Origin: Candidatus Zixiibacteriota bacterium
Lineage (GTDB): Bacteria > Zixibacteria > MSB-5A5 > GN15 > FEB-12
Reading direction: 5' to 3'
Assembly (NCBI GenBank): GCA_034003725.1
Contig: JAVEYB010000003.1
Coordinates: 237,486 to 301,485 of the forward strand
Length of the DNA: 64,000 bases
The notes under the pieces were generated by a model. The model searched no databases. It worked only from the letters and a program-made list of their open reading frames with translations, and was not told the origin of the DNA. Of the stretch, positions 53,483-61,985 are shown piece by piece. Position 1 is the first letter of the stretch; each line of letters begins with the position of its first letter. Both the position numbers and the translations under genes were made by a program.

Positions 53483-54124
53483 TCAAATGCTCGTCATGAC
53501 CTTGCGATAGTTCTGCGGCCAGTACTTGGAATAGCCCGACCAGAAGTAGTCGGGACCGCGTCGGGTAACTTCGGACAACACCTCCTGAACGTGCTGTCTT
53601 GCCGCAGCTCGTTCACCAAGCAAGAGATGAATGGCGGGAACCGCATAGCAGGCATATTCTTGAAAGTCGCCATTACGTTTGAGCCATCGAAGCAGTGATC
53701 TCAAGTCGATTAGCCCCTCCATCCAGGGTATGCCGTACTCAATGATCCTCCTCCCGATCTCCCTCGCTATTGGCGCTACCGGTTCATCGATCGAGAGGTG
53801 CCATTCCTTCCATGCGTTCTCCGTCATCAAGTATCCCAGCGGAATGGAAGCAGATGGCTTGCGATATGAACCGCTTGAGTCCTCTGCCGGCGGCCACCAC
53901 CTCGACACGATGTCCTCCACCACGTCGTTACGAACACCGATAACCACGAAGACCGCGATTACATGTTCGCCATCGTATACTGCATGCCGTATTCTGACCG
54001 AGCCTTCGACTCTGTCTGACAACTCCAAATGCAGGGTCTGGTTCTTCCACACGAATCCCATGCTCTCTAATTCCGCACCAATCACTCTCTTGATCTCTTG
54101 AATCGCCTTTGTAAACCTTGACAT
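53483..54124 (-). CDS. DUF4304-like protein of unknown function
   Basis: ATG at 54124, seven bases after GGAG, gives 213 aa; the frame continues upstream into a repeat but only as repeat translation. The N-terminal part, AELESMGFVWKNQTLHLELS followed by GSVRIRHAVYDGE, resembles DUF4304 (MKxxLKxxGFxxK plus beta strands). The C-terminal half contains LRSLLRWLKRNGDFQEYACY and LLLGERAAARQHVQEVL, helical. It is enclosed by repeat clusters and has fewer G/C-ending codons than neighbours, which suggests transfer. DUF4304 proteins occur with toxin-immunity loci, but no toxin is visible. Confidence 0.5.
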   Translation of the reverse strand: MSRFTKAIQEIKRVIGAELESMGFVWKNQTLHLELSDRVEGSVRIRHAVYDGEHVIAVFVVIGVRNDVVEDIVSRWWPPAEDSSGSYRKPSASIPLGYLMTENAWKEWHLSIDEPVAPIAREIGRRIIEYGIPWMEGLIDLRSLLRWLKRNGDFQEYACYAVPAIHLLLGERAAARQHVQEVLSEVTRRGPDYFWSGYSKYWPQNYRKVMTSI

Positions 54125-54163
54125 TCTCGAACTCCCGAACGGAATCTTCAGCGATGTACTACC

Positions 54164-54504
54164 CCCGGGTGGCCCACCTTCCAGGTGGGTTCCCGTGAAA
54201 CGATTCTGTTCCAACCGAGTAGCCCACCCCTCCGGGGTGGGATCGACTCGCCCAACCCGAGTAATCCCGCAAAGCAGTTCCGTCGGGTGCTAGTCCGCCG
54301 AAGGCGAACGACACCCGACGGCATCTCATGGCCTTTCAGAATCATTCCCCTATGCTCGGACGACTGCGACAATCCAAAACATTGAAAGAAGCGCCGAAGG
54401 CCGGGTGGCCCACCTTCCAGGTGGGTTCCCGTGAAACGATTCTGTTCCAGCGACCTCACACTTTCCCTACCACCTCGATGGAAAAAATGCCCGCCCCCCC
54501 TTAG
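54164..54504. repeat. repeat cluster 3: R3 part, R1, full R2 and R3
   Basis: An R3 start (54164-54213) is joined directly to R1 (from 54214). R2 follows, with its inverted pair at 54280-54289 and 54312-54321 and the long tail ending ATTGAAAGAAGCGC. A complete R3 runs from 54401 to the terminal CCTTAG at 54504. The two complete R3 copies (52426 and 54401) are direct repeats 1975 bp apart with only a few differences. Confidence 0.88.
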
Positions 54505-54838
54505 TAAACACTCTTCTCTAGCGAGGCGCAAGAATGACGGTGCTTCTGTATCGCGACAGATTGTCGACATCCTGCTCAAACAAGAGTTACTCCCATGCCG
54601 CATATCATGATAAGGGGAAGGGGAAGAAATGGGGACCCCCTAAAAATAACAAAACAAACCCATTTCCCCGTAACCTCCGCCAAACCAAGCTTGTACGGTG
54701 GTTTTTTCGTTTTCGCGGCCCCTCGCGTGTCTCCGGTACCGTCTCGTCAGTCCGAACGAATCGTTCGCACTGTCTGTTTATGCTTGCAGCGGCCACGACC
54801 GATAAACAATACTGAGCCCGGTCAAACCGGACGCCACC
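54505..54838. other. 334-bp intergenic region, no gene seen
   Basis: It includes an A/C-rich run (54640-54680). No promoter or coding frame is convincing. Confidence 0.4.
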
Positions 54839-55483
54839 ATGCCGACTACCAAACGACAAAAAAAAGCCCTCGCGGCGCTGCATTACGATCTTTTCGCCGC
54901 CGAGCCTCTGGCTCCGCCCGCGCCTGCCACCCTGTATACCAAAATCAACGAGCAGGCCGACCGGGACCGCCGCGCCCGGGAGCGGATTGCCGTGCCGACT
55001 CCGCAGACGTCGGGGCTGCCGTCGCTGTCGGAGCTGTATCGACGCTTCGATTTGTTCAATTGGATGTTTTTCGCGGGGAAACTGCCGCGAGTCCGAATCG
55101 AGTATTCCTCTCGTATGGTCGCCGCCGGCTCGTATGCGCCGCACGAAAAACTCATCAAAATCGGGCGCAAGTATCATGAGATTTTTCCGGAAGACGTTGA
55201 CGACACCCTCAAGCACGAGATGATTCACATCATCCACTTCCACCACGATGCCGCGTTCAGGCGCGAGGCCGAACGGATCGGATGTATGCTCAGGGCGCGC
55301 TCCCACCCGTCGCTCGTGCGGCCGTCGCGCTATATCTACCAGTGCCCGAACTGCGGACGCCGCTACGGCCGGCAAAAACGCCTGCGCATGGCCTCATGCG
55401 GATATTGCTCCGATCGGGGACGGTACGACGATCGATTCAAACTGCGGCTTGTAGAGTCACGGTCGGCGGAAAAAACACGCTAA
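54839..55483 (+). CDS. SprT-like zinc metalloprotease family protein
   Basis: The 214-aa product has the SprT-like core. LSELYRRFDLFNWMFFAGKLP leads to the zinc site HEMIHIIHFHHDAAFR (HExxH near residue 123 with a third His downstream), and a zinc ribbon follows (CPNC and CGYC about 30 residues later). Eukaryotic SPRTN cuts DNA-protein crosslinks; bacterial SprT is little studied. The start has no clear Shine-Dalgarno. The stop overlaps the end of the convergent small gene. Confidence 0.85.
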   Translation: MPTTKRQKKALAALHYDLFAAEPLAPPAPATLYTKINEQADRDRRARERIAVPTPQTSGLPSLSELYRRFDLFNWMFFAGKLPRVRIEYSSRMVAAGSYAPHEKLIKIGRKYHEIFPEDVDDTLKHEMIHIIHFHHDAAFRREAERIGCMLRARSHPSLVRPSRYIYQCPNCGRRYGRQKRLRMASCGYCSDRGRYDDRFKLRLVESRSAEKTR

Positions 55484-55773
55484 CCGATCGACGACTCAGC
55501 CTGCTCCGAGAAAATCTCCTGGATGTCGTCGATCTCGTCGATCAGCGGCATCAGCTCGGCCATCGCCTCGAGATTGCCGCCTTCCGTGAAGTACTTGACC
55601 AGCCGAATCAGCACCAGTGCCGGGTTGCCGACACAACTGATAATATGGCCCTCCCGGGATACGCCCAGCCCGGCCCGTTTGGCCTGCACCAGCGCCTTGT
55701 GCCGCCCCACCACGTTGGCCTGCTTGTCGATCGCTTCTTCGAAAAGGCGAAGGTATTCTTCTGTTGTTTTCAT
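55480..55773 (-). CDS. 97-aa protein of unknown function
   Basis: The product starts MKTTEEYLRLFEEAIDKQAN and is mostly helical, with SCVGNPALVLIRLVKYFTEG in the middle and an acidic C-terminal helix (LMPLIDEIDDIQEIFSEQ). Codon use fits the genome. The frame overlaps the end of the convergent sprT-like gene by four bases. I do not recognise a family. Confidence 0.5.
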   Translation of the reverse strand: MKTTEEYLRLFEEAIDKQANVVGRHKALVQAKRAGLGVSREGHIISCVGNPALVLIRLVKYFTEGGNLEAMAELMPLIDEIDDIQEIFSEQAESSIG

Positions 55774-56141
55774 CCGTTGTCAATTTGTGACAAAAGGTTT
55801 GTGTTGCCCGTTACTCTAATGATCGGCAGACTACTCCAGTTTCTCCACCGTTCCGATCCGGCAAATTTTGTCTAACATACGTCAAATCATAGAGATAAAC
55901 CGATATTCGTCCGTGATCCCCCGACTCATTACTCGTCGCCAACCCGTGCCGGAGTGGCTTACTCAAGTAGGGGAGAGACAACCGCTTAGCGAGCTGCACC
56001 AGTCAGTCATCCACCGTCTTCAATTCGGTAAGCCCAAGGGCCGCTTTTTTTTCAATCTGAACCTTGACAAACACTCAGGCATGCGTATATTGAGCGACTT
56101 TTCGTGGTGAGGTATGCCCACAAGGCAAGAGAATAGGACCA
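55774..56141. other. 368-bp region upstream of rplM
   Basis: It contains the rplM promoter (see separate entry). Just upstream lies a short hairpin GCCC-AA-GGGC at about 56030-56041 followed by CCGC and eight T residues. This might end an undefined small transcript or the divergent region. The stretch at 55940-56000 has a tRNA-like D-arm word but no cloverleaf. Confidence 0.4.
56064..56091 (+). promoter_or_regulatory. promoter of the rplM-rpsI(-rpsB) cluster
   Basis: A consensus TTGACA (56064-56069) and TATATT (56086-56091) with a 16-base spacer lie about 50 bases before the rplM ATG, a strong sigma-70-type promoter as expected for ribosomal proteins. Confidence 0.7.
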
Positions 56142-56570
56142 ATGAAGACATTCATTCCAAAAATTGATCCAAACAACCGCAACTGGTATGTGGTCGATCT
56201 GCAGGATGCCATCCTCGGTCGCGCGGCGGTGCAGGTGGCCGATATCCTGCGCGGCAAGAACAAGCCGATATTCACGCCGCATCTCGATACGGGAGACCAT
56301 GTTGTGGTAGTAAACGCGGCCGGTGTGCGGGTTACCGGCAACAAACGGTCACTGAAGAAGTACTACCGCTATACCGGGTATCCGGGTGGACTGAGAACGC
56401 GCACGTTCAACGACCAGATGCAGAAGAAACCGGAGGACGTGGTGGTGAAAGCGGTACGCGGTATGCTCCCGAAGAACCGGCTCGGCCGCAAGATGCTCAA
56501 GAAGTTGCATGTGTATTCCGGCCCCGAACATCCTCATCGGGCGCAGAAGCCGGAAAAAGTAGACATTTAA
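56142..56570 (+). CDS. rplM: 50S ribosomal protein L13
   Basis: The 142-aa protein matches L13 along its length: [80 protein letters not shown] and [15 protein letters not shown]. It is followed by rpsI after 19 bases, the near-universal bacterial order. Confidence 0.98.
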   Translation: MKTFIPKIDPNNRNWYVVDLQDAILGRAAVQVADILRGKNKPIFTPHLDTGDHVVVVNAAGVRVTGNKRSLKKYYRYTGYPGGLRTRTFNDQMQKKPEDVVVKAVRGMLPKNRLGRKMLKKLHVYSGPEHPHRAQKPEKVDI

Positions 56571-56589
56571 CCCAGACCGAAAGTAGCGA

Positions 56590-56985
56590 ATGAATCAGCA
56601 GACAGAATTCGCGGCAACGGGACGTCGTAAAGAAGCAGTCGCCCACGTGGTGCTCAAGCCCGGCAACGGCAAATTCACGATCAACGGACGGGAAGCGGCC
56701 GATTTTCTGGCGCGCGCAACCTTGCTGCAGTTGGCCAGCGAGCCGCTGGCCGTGACCGACATGGCCGGCAAGGTCGATCTGGCGTGCTCCGCGAACGGTG
56801 GTGGTGTCGCCGGACAGGCCGGCGCCATTCGTCTGGCGCTGAGCCGGGCGCTGGCGGAATTCAATCCCGAGTTCCGGAGTGTATTGCGCCGGGAACAGCT
56901 TCTGACGCGTGACCCGCGTGCCGTCGAACGTAAGAAGTACGGGCAGCCCAAGGCCCGTAAGCGCTTCCAGTACTCGAAGCGTTAA
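56590..56985 (+). CDS. rpsI: 30S ribosomal protein S9
   Basis: The 131-aa protein shows ATGRRKEAVAHVVLKPGNGK, GGGVAGQAGAIRLALSRAL, LLTRDPRAVERKKYGQPKAR and the basic tail KRFQYSKR, which reaches the P-site tRNA. Length is normal. Confidence 0.98.
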   Translation: MNQQTEFAATGRRKEAVAHVVLKPGNGKFTINGREAADFLARATLLQLASEPLAVTDMAGKVDLACSANGGGVAGQAGAIRLALSRALAEFNPEFRSVLRREQLLTRDPRAVERKKYGQPKARKRFQYSKR

Positions 56986-57120
56986 TCGCAGGTGTGCAGC
57001 AACCCCGCCGAAAGGCGGGGAATAGACAGTCCCGGCCGACTCGGTCGGTGGTCCCGCTCGCTCGGGTCCGATCGGGGACGACGCCGGGGTGAAGGTAAAC
57101 CGAACTTTTCAGGGGATTCA
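56986..57120 (+). promoter_or_regulatory. candidate structured rpsB leader
   Basis: The 135-base gap between rpsI and rpsB is very GC-rich and foldable. A perfect 7-bp stem CCCCGCC/GGCGGGG with a GAAA tetraloop occupies 57003-57020, and further complementary blocks (CCGGCCGAC/GTCGGTGG, CCCGCTCGCTCGGG) follow. S2 autoregulates rpsB-tsf in E. coli through its leader, so a similar role is possible. Comparative data are needed. Confidence 0.35.
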
Positions 57121-57909
57121 ATGCTCTCTCCAAAAGTCAAAGAATTGCTCGAGGCCGGGGTCCATTTCGGCCACCAGACGCGCCGGTGGAACCCCAAGAT
57201 GAAGCCGTTCATTTTTGCGGCTCGAAATGGAATCTACATCATCGATCTGCAGAAGACGGTCAACGCGCTCGAGCAGGCCAAACGCAAGATGGCCGAAGTG
57301 GTCCGGTCGGGTCGTCCGATTCTTTTCGTGGGAACCAAAAAGCAGGCCAAGGAAGTCATTCATGAACAGGCCCCGCGATGCGGCGGTTATCATGTCACCG
57401 AACGCTGGCTTGGCGGCATGCTGACCAATTTCAACACCATCCGGAATTCCATCAAGAAGCTCAAAGATATCGAGCGGATGCGCGAGGACGGGACGATCAA
57501 CAAATTCACCAAGAAAGAACGCGCCCGTTTCGAGAAGGAAGAAGAAAAGCTCAACAAGGTTCTGTCCGGTATTAAAGACATGAACCAGTTGCCCGGCCTT
57601 GTGGTGCTGGTAGACGCCCGCAAGGAGAAGATCGCGGTCGCAGAGGCCAACAATCTGGGCATCCCCATCATCGGAATCATCGACACCAACGCCGATCCGG
57701 ACCCGATCGATTTTCCGATCGCCGGCAACGATGACGCCATCAAGTCCATTCGCGTGCTGATGCGGGACCTGGTGGACTCGGCGGTCGAAGCGCAGAGCGG
57801 ACTGACCCGCGATATGATCGAGCCGGCTGCGACTGAGCCGGTCGACGAGGATGTGTATGATGAGACGCCGAACAATGACGACAATGACGACAGCGAAGTT
57901 CAGGAGTGA
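57121..57909 (+). CDS. rpsB: 30S ribosomal protein S2
   Basis: ATG at 57121 with AGGGGATTCA before it gives 262 aa: [78 protein letters not shown] and [24 protein letters not shown] (quoted here in pieces of the conserved core). The C-terminal 25 residues are strongly acidic ([20 protein letters not shown]), an extension beyond the conserved fold. An earlier in-frame GTG is not used on this reading. Confidence 0.97.
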   Translation: MLSPKVKELLEAGVHFGHQTRRWNPKMKPFIFAARNGIYIIDLQKTVNALEQAKRKMAEVVRSGRPILFVGTKKQAKEVIHEQAPRCGGYHVTERWLGGMLTNFNTIRNSIKKLKDIERMREDGTINKFTKKERARFEKEEEKLNKVLSGIKDMNQLPGLVVLVDARKEKIAVAEANNLGIPIIGIIDTNADPDPIDFPIAGNDDAIKSIRVLMRDLVDSAVEAQSGLTRDMIEPAATEPVDEDVYDETPNNDDNDDSEVQE

Positions 57910-57918
57910 CAGGTCCCC

Positions 57919-58512
57919 ATGGAAATAACAGCCAAGATGGTAAAGGAGCTTCGGGACAAGACCGGGGCAGGCATGATGGACTGCAAGAAAGTCCTCGCCG
58001 AGACGGACGGTGATTTCGACAAAGCGGTCACCATGCTCCGGGAGAAAGGGATCGCCAAGGCGGCGTCAAAGGCCGGCCGGGCGACTTCCGAGGGAGTCAT
58101 CGCATCGTATATCCACCAGGGCGACAAACTTGGCGTGATGGTTGAGATCAACTGTGAGACCGACTTTGTTGCCCGCACCGAGAACTTCCAGAAGTTCGCC
58201 CGCGATGTCGCCATGCACGTAGCGGCTTCGGCGCCGCTATGCGTTCGCCGCGAGGAGATCGACCAGGACCAACTGCAGAAAGAGCGCGAAATATATCGCC
58301 ACCAGGCACAGAACGAAGGTAAGCCCGCCAATATCATTGACAAAATCGTTGACGGGAAAGTCGAGAAATACTTCGCCGAGGTGGTGCTGCTCGAGCAGCC
58401 GTTCATCAAGGATCCCGACAAGACGGTGGGTGACCTGGTGAAAGAGACGATCGGTTCGCTCGGCGAGAACATCATCGTGAAGCGGTTCGTTCGCTTCGCC
58501 TTAGGTGAGTAG
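57919..58512 (+). CDS. tsf: elongation factor Ts, short form
   Basis: EF-Ts exchanges GDP for GTP on EF-Tu. The 197-aa protein has the N-terminal UBA-like module ([19 protein letters not shown]), the contact motif [16 protein letters not shown], and an ending in [20 protein letters not shown]. It has the short single-core layout of the Thermus enzyme (196 aa) rather than the E. coli one (283 aa). It follows rpsB by nine bases. Confidence 0.97.
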   Translation: MEITAKMVKELRDKTGAGMMDCKKVLAETDGDFDKAVTMLREKGIAKAASKAGRATSEGVIASYIHQGDKLGVMVEINCETDFVARTENFQKFARDVAMHVAASAPLCVRREEIDQDQLQKEREIYRHQAQNEGKPANIIDKIVDGKVEKYFAEVVLLEQPFIKDPDKTVGDLVKETIGSLGENIIVKRFVRFALGE

Positions 58513-58514
58513 CT

Positions 58515-59240
58515 ATGGGGGCTGACGACGGCAGGCCGATCTACAAGCGGATATTGCTGAAGATTTCCGGTGAGGCCCTCATGGGCCCGTCGGATTACGG
58601 CATTCACCCGCCAACAGTGCAGTTCATTTGCAACGAGATCAAGGGAATCAAGGATCTCGGTCTCGAAATCGGCCTGGTCGTCGGCGGCGGCAACATCTTT
58701 CGGGGAATGGCGGCCGCGGAGCGCGGGATGGATCGTGTCACCGGCGACCATATCGGCATGCTTGCGACCATCATGAACTCCCTGGCGTTGATGGAGACGC
58801 TGGAGGGGATGGGGATATTCACGCGGGTGATGTCTGCGGTCCGGATCGAGGCTGTGGCCGAGCCGTACATCCGGCGCCGGGCCGTTCGACACGTCGAAAA
58901 GGGCCGGCTGGTCATTTTCGCGGCCGGTACCGGAAATCCATTCTTCTCCACCGACACAGCCGCATCTCTTCGCGCCATGGAACTCGGCGCCGACGTGATG
59001 ATTAAGGCCACCAATGTCGACGGCGTATATTCGGCCGATCCCAAGAAAAACCCCGACGCCGAGTTTTATCCGTCGCTGACCTACATGCAGGTTCTGACCC
59101 GGGAGCTGCGTGTCCTCGATTCCACCGCCATCTCGCTGCTGAAGGACAACGGTATCCCGGTACGCGTGATCGATCTCAATCGCGAAGGGAACCTGAAGCG
59201 CGCCGTGACGGGGGAGCCGGTGGGAACGATCATTTCCTGA
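58515..59240 (+). CDS. pyrH: UMP kinase
   Basis: PyrH phosphorylates UMP to UDP. The 241-aa product has [82 protein letters not shown] and [15 protein letters not shown], a full match to the hexameric bacterial enzyme. It starts two bases after the tsf stop. Confidence 0.97.
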   Translation: MGADDGRPIYKRILLKISGEALMGPSDYGIHPPTVQFICNEIKGIKDLGLEIGLVVGGGNIFRGMAAAERGMDRVTGDHIGMLATIMNSLALMETLEGMGIFTRVMSAVRIEAVAEPYIRRRAVRHVEKGRLVIFAAGTGNPFFSTDTAASLRAMELGADVMIKATNVDGVYSADPKKNPDAEFYPSLTYMQVLTRELRVLDSTAISLLKDNGIPVRVIDLNREGNLKRAVTGEPVGTIIS

Positions 59241-59279
59241 CCGAGACACGTTTACTGATATTTTTCAGGAGCAGGACGT

Positions 59280-59837
59280 ATGCTGGAAAAGATCTACAAA
59301 GAGACGAAAGAGCGGATGCACAAGTCGGTCGAGGCGGTCATATCGGAGATGCAGACTGTCCGGACCGGCAAGGCGTCGCCGCACCTGCTGGACCACGTAC
59401 GGGTTGAAACGTACGGTTCCGTCATGCCGTTGAATCAGCTGGCGACTATTAATGCGCCGGAACCGAGACTGTTAACCGTCCAGGCGTTCGACAAAGGGAC
59501 GGTGGGAGATATCGTGAAGGCCATTCACAAAGCCGACCTCGGGCTGAATCCCGCGGTCGACGGCAACATGGTGCGGCTGGCGATTCCTCAGCTCAACGAG
59601 GAACGCCGGCAGGAACTGGTCAAACACTGCAGGACGATTGCCGAGAACGGACGGGTGGCCGTCCGGAATATCAGGCGCGACGTTAACGAACACCTCAAGA
59701 AGTTGCAGAAGGACAAGCAACTGTCCGAGGACCAGGAAGCCGACGGTCACGACGAGGTGCAGAAGATCACCAACGACATGATCAAGGAAATCGACGCGGG
59801 CCTGGCGAAAAAAGAAAAGGAACTGATGGAGGTCTGA
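59280..59837 (+). CDS. frr: ribosome recycling factor
   Basis: The 185-aa protein frees ribosomes after termination together with EF-G. It shows TVRTGKASPHLLDHVRVETYG, PLNQLATINAPEPRLLTVQA, GLNPAVDGNMVRLAIPQLNE, ERRQELVK and NGRVAVRNIRRDVNEHLKKL. Order tsf-pyrH-frr is the usual bacterial cluster, and a terminator follows. Confidence 0.98.
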   Translation: MLEKIYKETKERMHKSVEAVISEMQTVRTGKASPHLLDHVRVETYGSVMPLNQLATINAPEPRLLTVQAFDKGTVGDIVKAIHKADLGLNPAVDGNMVRLAIPQLNEERRQELVKHCRTIAENGRVAVRNIRRDVNEHLKKLQKDKQLSEDQEADGHDEVQKITNDMIKEIDAGLAKKEKELMEV

Positions 59838-59862
59838 TCGGCCGGACTTCCAGGGGTGTGCG

Positions 59863-59888
59863 AAGCCCGGGCGCTGCCCGGGCTTTTC
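59863..59888 (+). terminator. terminator of the ribosomal/pyrH/frr cluster
   Basis: A 10-bp perfect stem AAGCCCGGGC/GCCCGGGCTT, 3-base loop, and TTTT tail 25 bases after frr. Confidence 0.9.
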
Positions 59889-59912
59889 TGCTGGTGGGCG
59901 CAGCGCCGAGCA

Positions 59913-60350
59913 TCAGCCCGGATACGTGCCCTGGATAAAGTCTTTCAGGTAGCGGTTCTCGATCCTGATGTCTTCCATCTGGGTCTTGACGATGTCGCCT
60001 ACCGACAGCAGGCCGATGAGCGACTCGCCCTCGAGAATCGGAATGTGACGGATCCGATTCTGGGTCATAAGGCCCGCAATGTAGCCGACCGTGTCATCGG
60101 GCACGCCGACAATGAGGTCGGTGGTCATGAGGTCAGCGACGGTGTGGTCGCGGTAGCGCTCCTTGGTTTCATAGACGATCCGGAAGATGTCCTTATCGCT
60201 GACAATTCCGATCAGACGATCGTCTCTGAGCACTGGTAAACAGGATATCCGGTTTTCGAGCAGCAGCCCCATGGCGGTTTCGACAGGCGTTTCGGCGGTG
60301 GTCGTGATGAGGCGGCGATCTTTCTGGCGAAGGAGATCTTTTACGAGCAT
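59913..60350 (-). CDS. tandem CBS-domain protein
   Basis: ATG at 60350 follows GGAGGC and gives 145 aa; the upstream frame is open but unrelated. The protein is a CBS pair: residues 7-65 (ETAMGLLLENRISCLPVLRD, IGIVSDKDIFRIV) and 70-130 (TVGYIAGLMTQNRIRHIPIL, LIGLLSVGDIVKTQ). CBS pairs bind adenine nucleotides, and free-standing ones often modulate other enzymes. It lies opposite to the surrounding cluster, between frr and uppS, where dxr often lies in other bacteria. Confidence 0.92.
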   Translation of the reverse strand: MLVKDLLRQKDRRLITTTAETPVETAMGLLLENRISCLPVLRDDRLIGIVSDKDIFRIVYETKERYRDHTVADLMTTDLIVGVPDDTVGYIAGLMTQNRIRHIPILEGESLIGLLSVGDIVKTQMEDIRIENRYLKDFIQGTYPG

Positions 60351-60505
60351 GACGAAGCCTCCTGGATCTTCGACCGACCCGGTGCGGACGGGACGATCCG
60401 GTTCAGGTCCGAGCGATTGCGGTGCGCCGCCGGGCGACCGCAGAGGTTTCTGGTGAACAAACCGTGGATGTGCGTGTCTAATTATATGATACAAGTGAGC
60501 CGGAA

Positions 60506-61171
60506 ATGCCAGTAAAAAAACAATACGGGCCGCTTCTAACCATTTTGGCGATCTGGATCGGGATTGCGGCGTATGGCAACGGTCAGGCCGGGGACGATGT
60601 TCTTGACTATTACTGGCGAAAGGCGGCCGAGACGTTCGAACGCCGTCGCAATGCCGATGACGCCCTGCGGTATCGTCTGGAAACCCGTTCGTTTTACAAA
60701 TCGCTGGACCGGAAAGGCCGGGTCGCGCGAGTTGATACTGCGAACGTCGCCTACTTCTTCTCCGGACCGAATCTCGACTCAGCAGTATTCGGCCGAGGTG
60801 ATCCAGCGCGATTCGAACTCGTCGAGTTGATACCACCCGACATTTTTACCATCTCCTATAAGAAGAACCTTTTCCCCAACGATGACGGAGTTGGCGAACT
60901 TGCCATTGGTCTGGATACCGAAGGAGAAGCTGCTGAAGTCCCATCCGGCTTGCTGCTGCTGGATCGCCGCTCGTATTTACCGCGCTTGCTGTACCTGTAT
61001 TATGAACCTGAGGGCGATCTGGTTCGACTGACGCGATCCTTCAGATTCTTCGAATTCAACGGGCTGATTGTGCCGGACTCCGCGTGGGTATCGGCATCGA
61101 AGCGTGGAGTGTTTTTCACGGAGCATTTTCGAATCGAAACGGCTGTGACGGATTTCAGCATGCTGCCGTAG
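60506..61171 (+). CDS. exported protein of unknown function (221 aa)
   Basis: The product has an N-terminal hydrophobic segment (YGPLLTILAIWIGIAAYGNG) that looks like a signal peptide. A helix follows (YYWRKAAETFERRRN), then strand-rich sequence with many charged and aromatic residues (RLETRSFYKSLDRKGRVARV, LVRLTRSFRFFEFNGLIVPD). The pattern recalls outer-membrane lipoprotein-sorting domains of the LolA type, but the match is weak. It is 52 bases upstream of uppS. Confidence 0.6.
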   Translation: MPVKKQYGPLLTILAIWIGIAAYGNGQAGDDVLDYYWRKAAETFERRRNADDALRYRLETRSFYKSLDRKGRVARVDTANVAYFFSGPNLDSAVFGRGDPARFELVELIPPDIFTISYKKNLFPNDDGVGELAIGLDTEGEAAEVPSGLLLLDRRSYLPRLLYLYYEPEGDLVRLTRSFRFFEFNGLIVPDSAWVSASKRGVFFTEHFRIETAVTDFSMLP

Positions 61172-61223
61172 TGTCAATCGCAGCTTGCCAAGAGACCTTC
61201 CCAGGCTTAGTTTCAACCATCCT

Positions 61224-61985
61224 ATGAGTGATCTCGACGTATTAAAGGCGCGCATCCTGGAGCGGCAAGACCGACTGCCAAGGCATATCGCGATTATTAT
61301 GGACGGCAATGGGCGCTGGGCCGCACAGCGCAATCAGCCGCGAACCTGCGGTCACGAAGCGGGCGTCAAGGCCGTCCGCGAGGTTGTCCGCGCCTGTGCC
61401 GAACTCGGTATCAAGTACCTGACGCTGTATACGTTCTCCATTGAAAACTGGAAACGCCCCGCCGATGAGGTCACCGCACTGATGGCGTTGCTGGTGCGCA
61501 CGACTCTCAACGAGATGGAAGAGCTGATGAAAAATGACGTTCGGTTGGTCACCATCGGACGGCCGGACGGACTGTCGGAGACCCAGCGCATGGTGATCGA
61601 CGAAGCGGTACACCGTACACGGGACAATCAGGGGCTTGTCCTGATCCTTGCGTTGAACTATGGCGGGCGGACAGAAATACTAGATGCCGTTCGTTCGATC
61701 GCCAAAGCCGCAAAGGTCGGACTGATCGAACCTTCGACCATCACTGAAGCTCTGTTTGCTGACTTTCTCTACACGGCCGACATGCCGGATCCCGACCTGC
61801 TGATTCGGACGTCCGGCGAGCGGCGTATTTCCAACTTTCTGCTCTGGCAAACAAGCTATACCGAACTGCACATTATCGAGACACTCTGGCCCGATTTCGG
61901 TCGCAGGGAGCTGTTTGACGCCATCATCGACTACCAGGGACGGGAGCGCCGATTCGGTAAGGTGCTTCAGAAGGGCGAGTTGTGA
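61224..61985 (+). CDS. uppS: isoprenyl transferase (undecaprenyl pyrophosphate synthase type)
   Basis: Makes the C55 lipid carrier for peptidoglycan and LPS. The 253-aa product from ATG 61224 shows HIAIIMDGNGRWAAQRNQPR (catalytic Asp), HEAGVKAVREVVRACAELGI, LTLYTFSIENWKRP, ALNYGGRTEILDAVR and DLLIRTSGERRISNFLLWQ. All five conserved regions of the cis-prenyltransferase family are present. Its stop overlaps the cdsA GTG. Confidence 0.97.
   Translation: MSDLDVLKARILERQDRLPRHIAIIMDGNGRWAAQRNQPRTCGHEAGVKAVREVVRACAELGIKYLTLYTFSIENWKRPADEVTALMALLVRTTLNEMEELMKNDVRLVTIGRPDGLSETQRMVIDEAVHRTRDNQGLVLILALNYGGRTEILDAVRSIAKAAKVGLIEPSTITEALFADFLYTADMPDPDLLIRTSGERRISNFLLWQTSYTELHIIETLWPDFGRRELFDAIIDYQGRERRFGKVLQKGEL

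Noticed and set aside
52426-54504. Integron cassette array with attC sites
   Set aside because: Repeats contain palindromes, but no attC core GTTRRRY pair was found, the genes have opposite polarity to expectation, and no integrase is visible.
54148-54603. Minus-strand 151-codon frame and plus-strand 52136-52741 frame inside the repeats
   Set aside because: Their peptides are direct translations of the R1-R3 repeats (for example LEQNRFTGTHLEGGPPG recurring), so they are not genes.
55940-56035. Possible tRNA-Ser/Leu from the words CCGGAGTGG and a following loop
   Set aside because: No matching acceptor stem and no GGTTCRAAT T-arm could be found on either strand.
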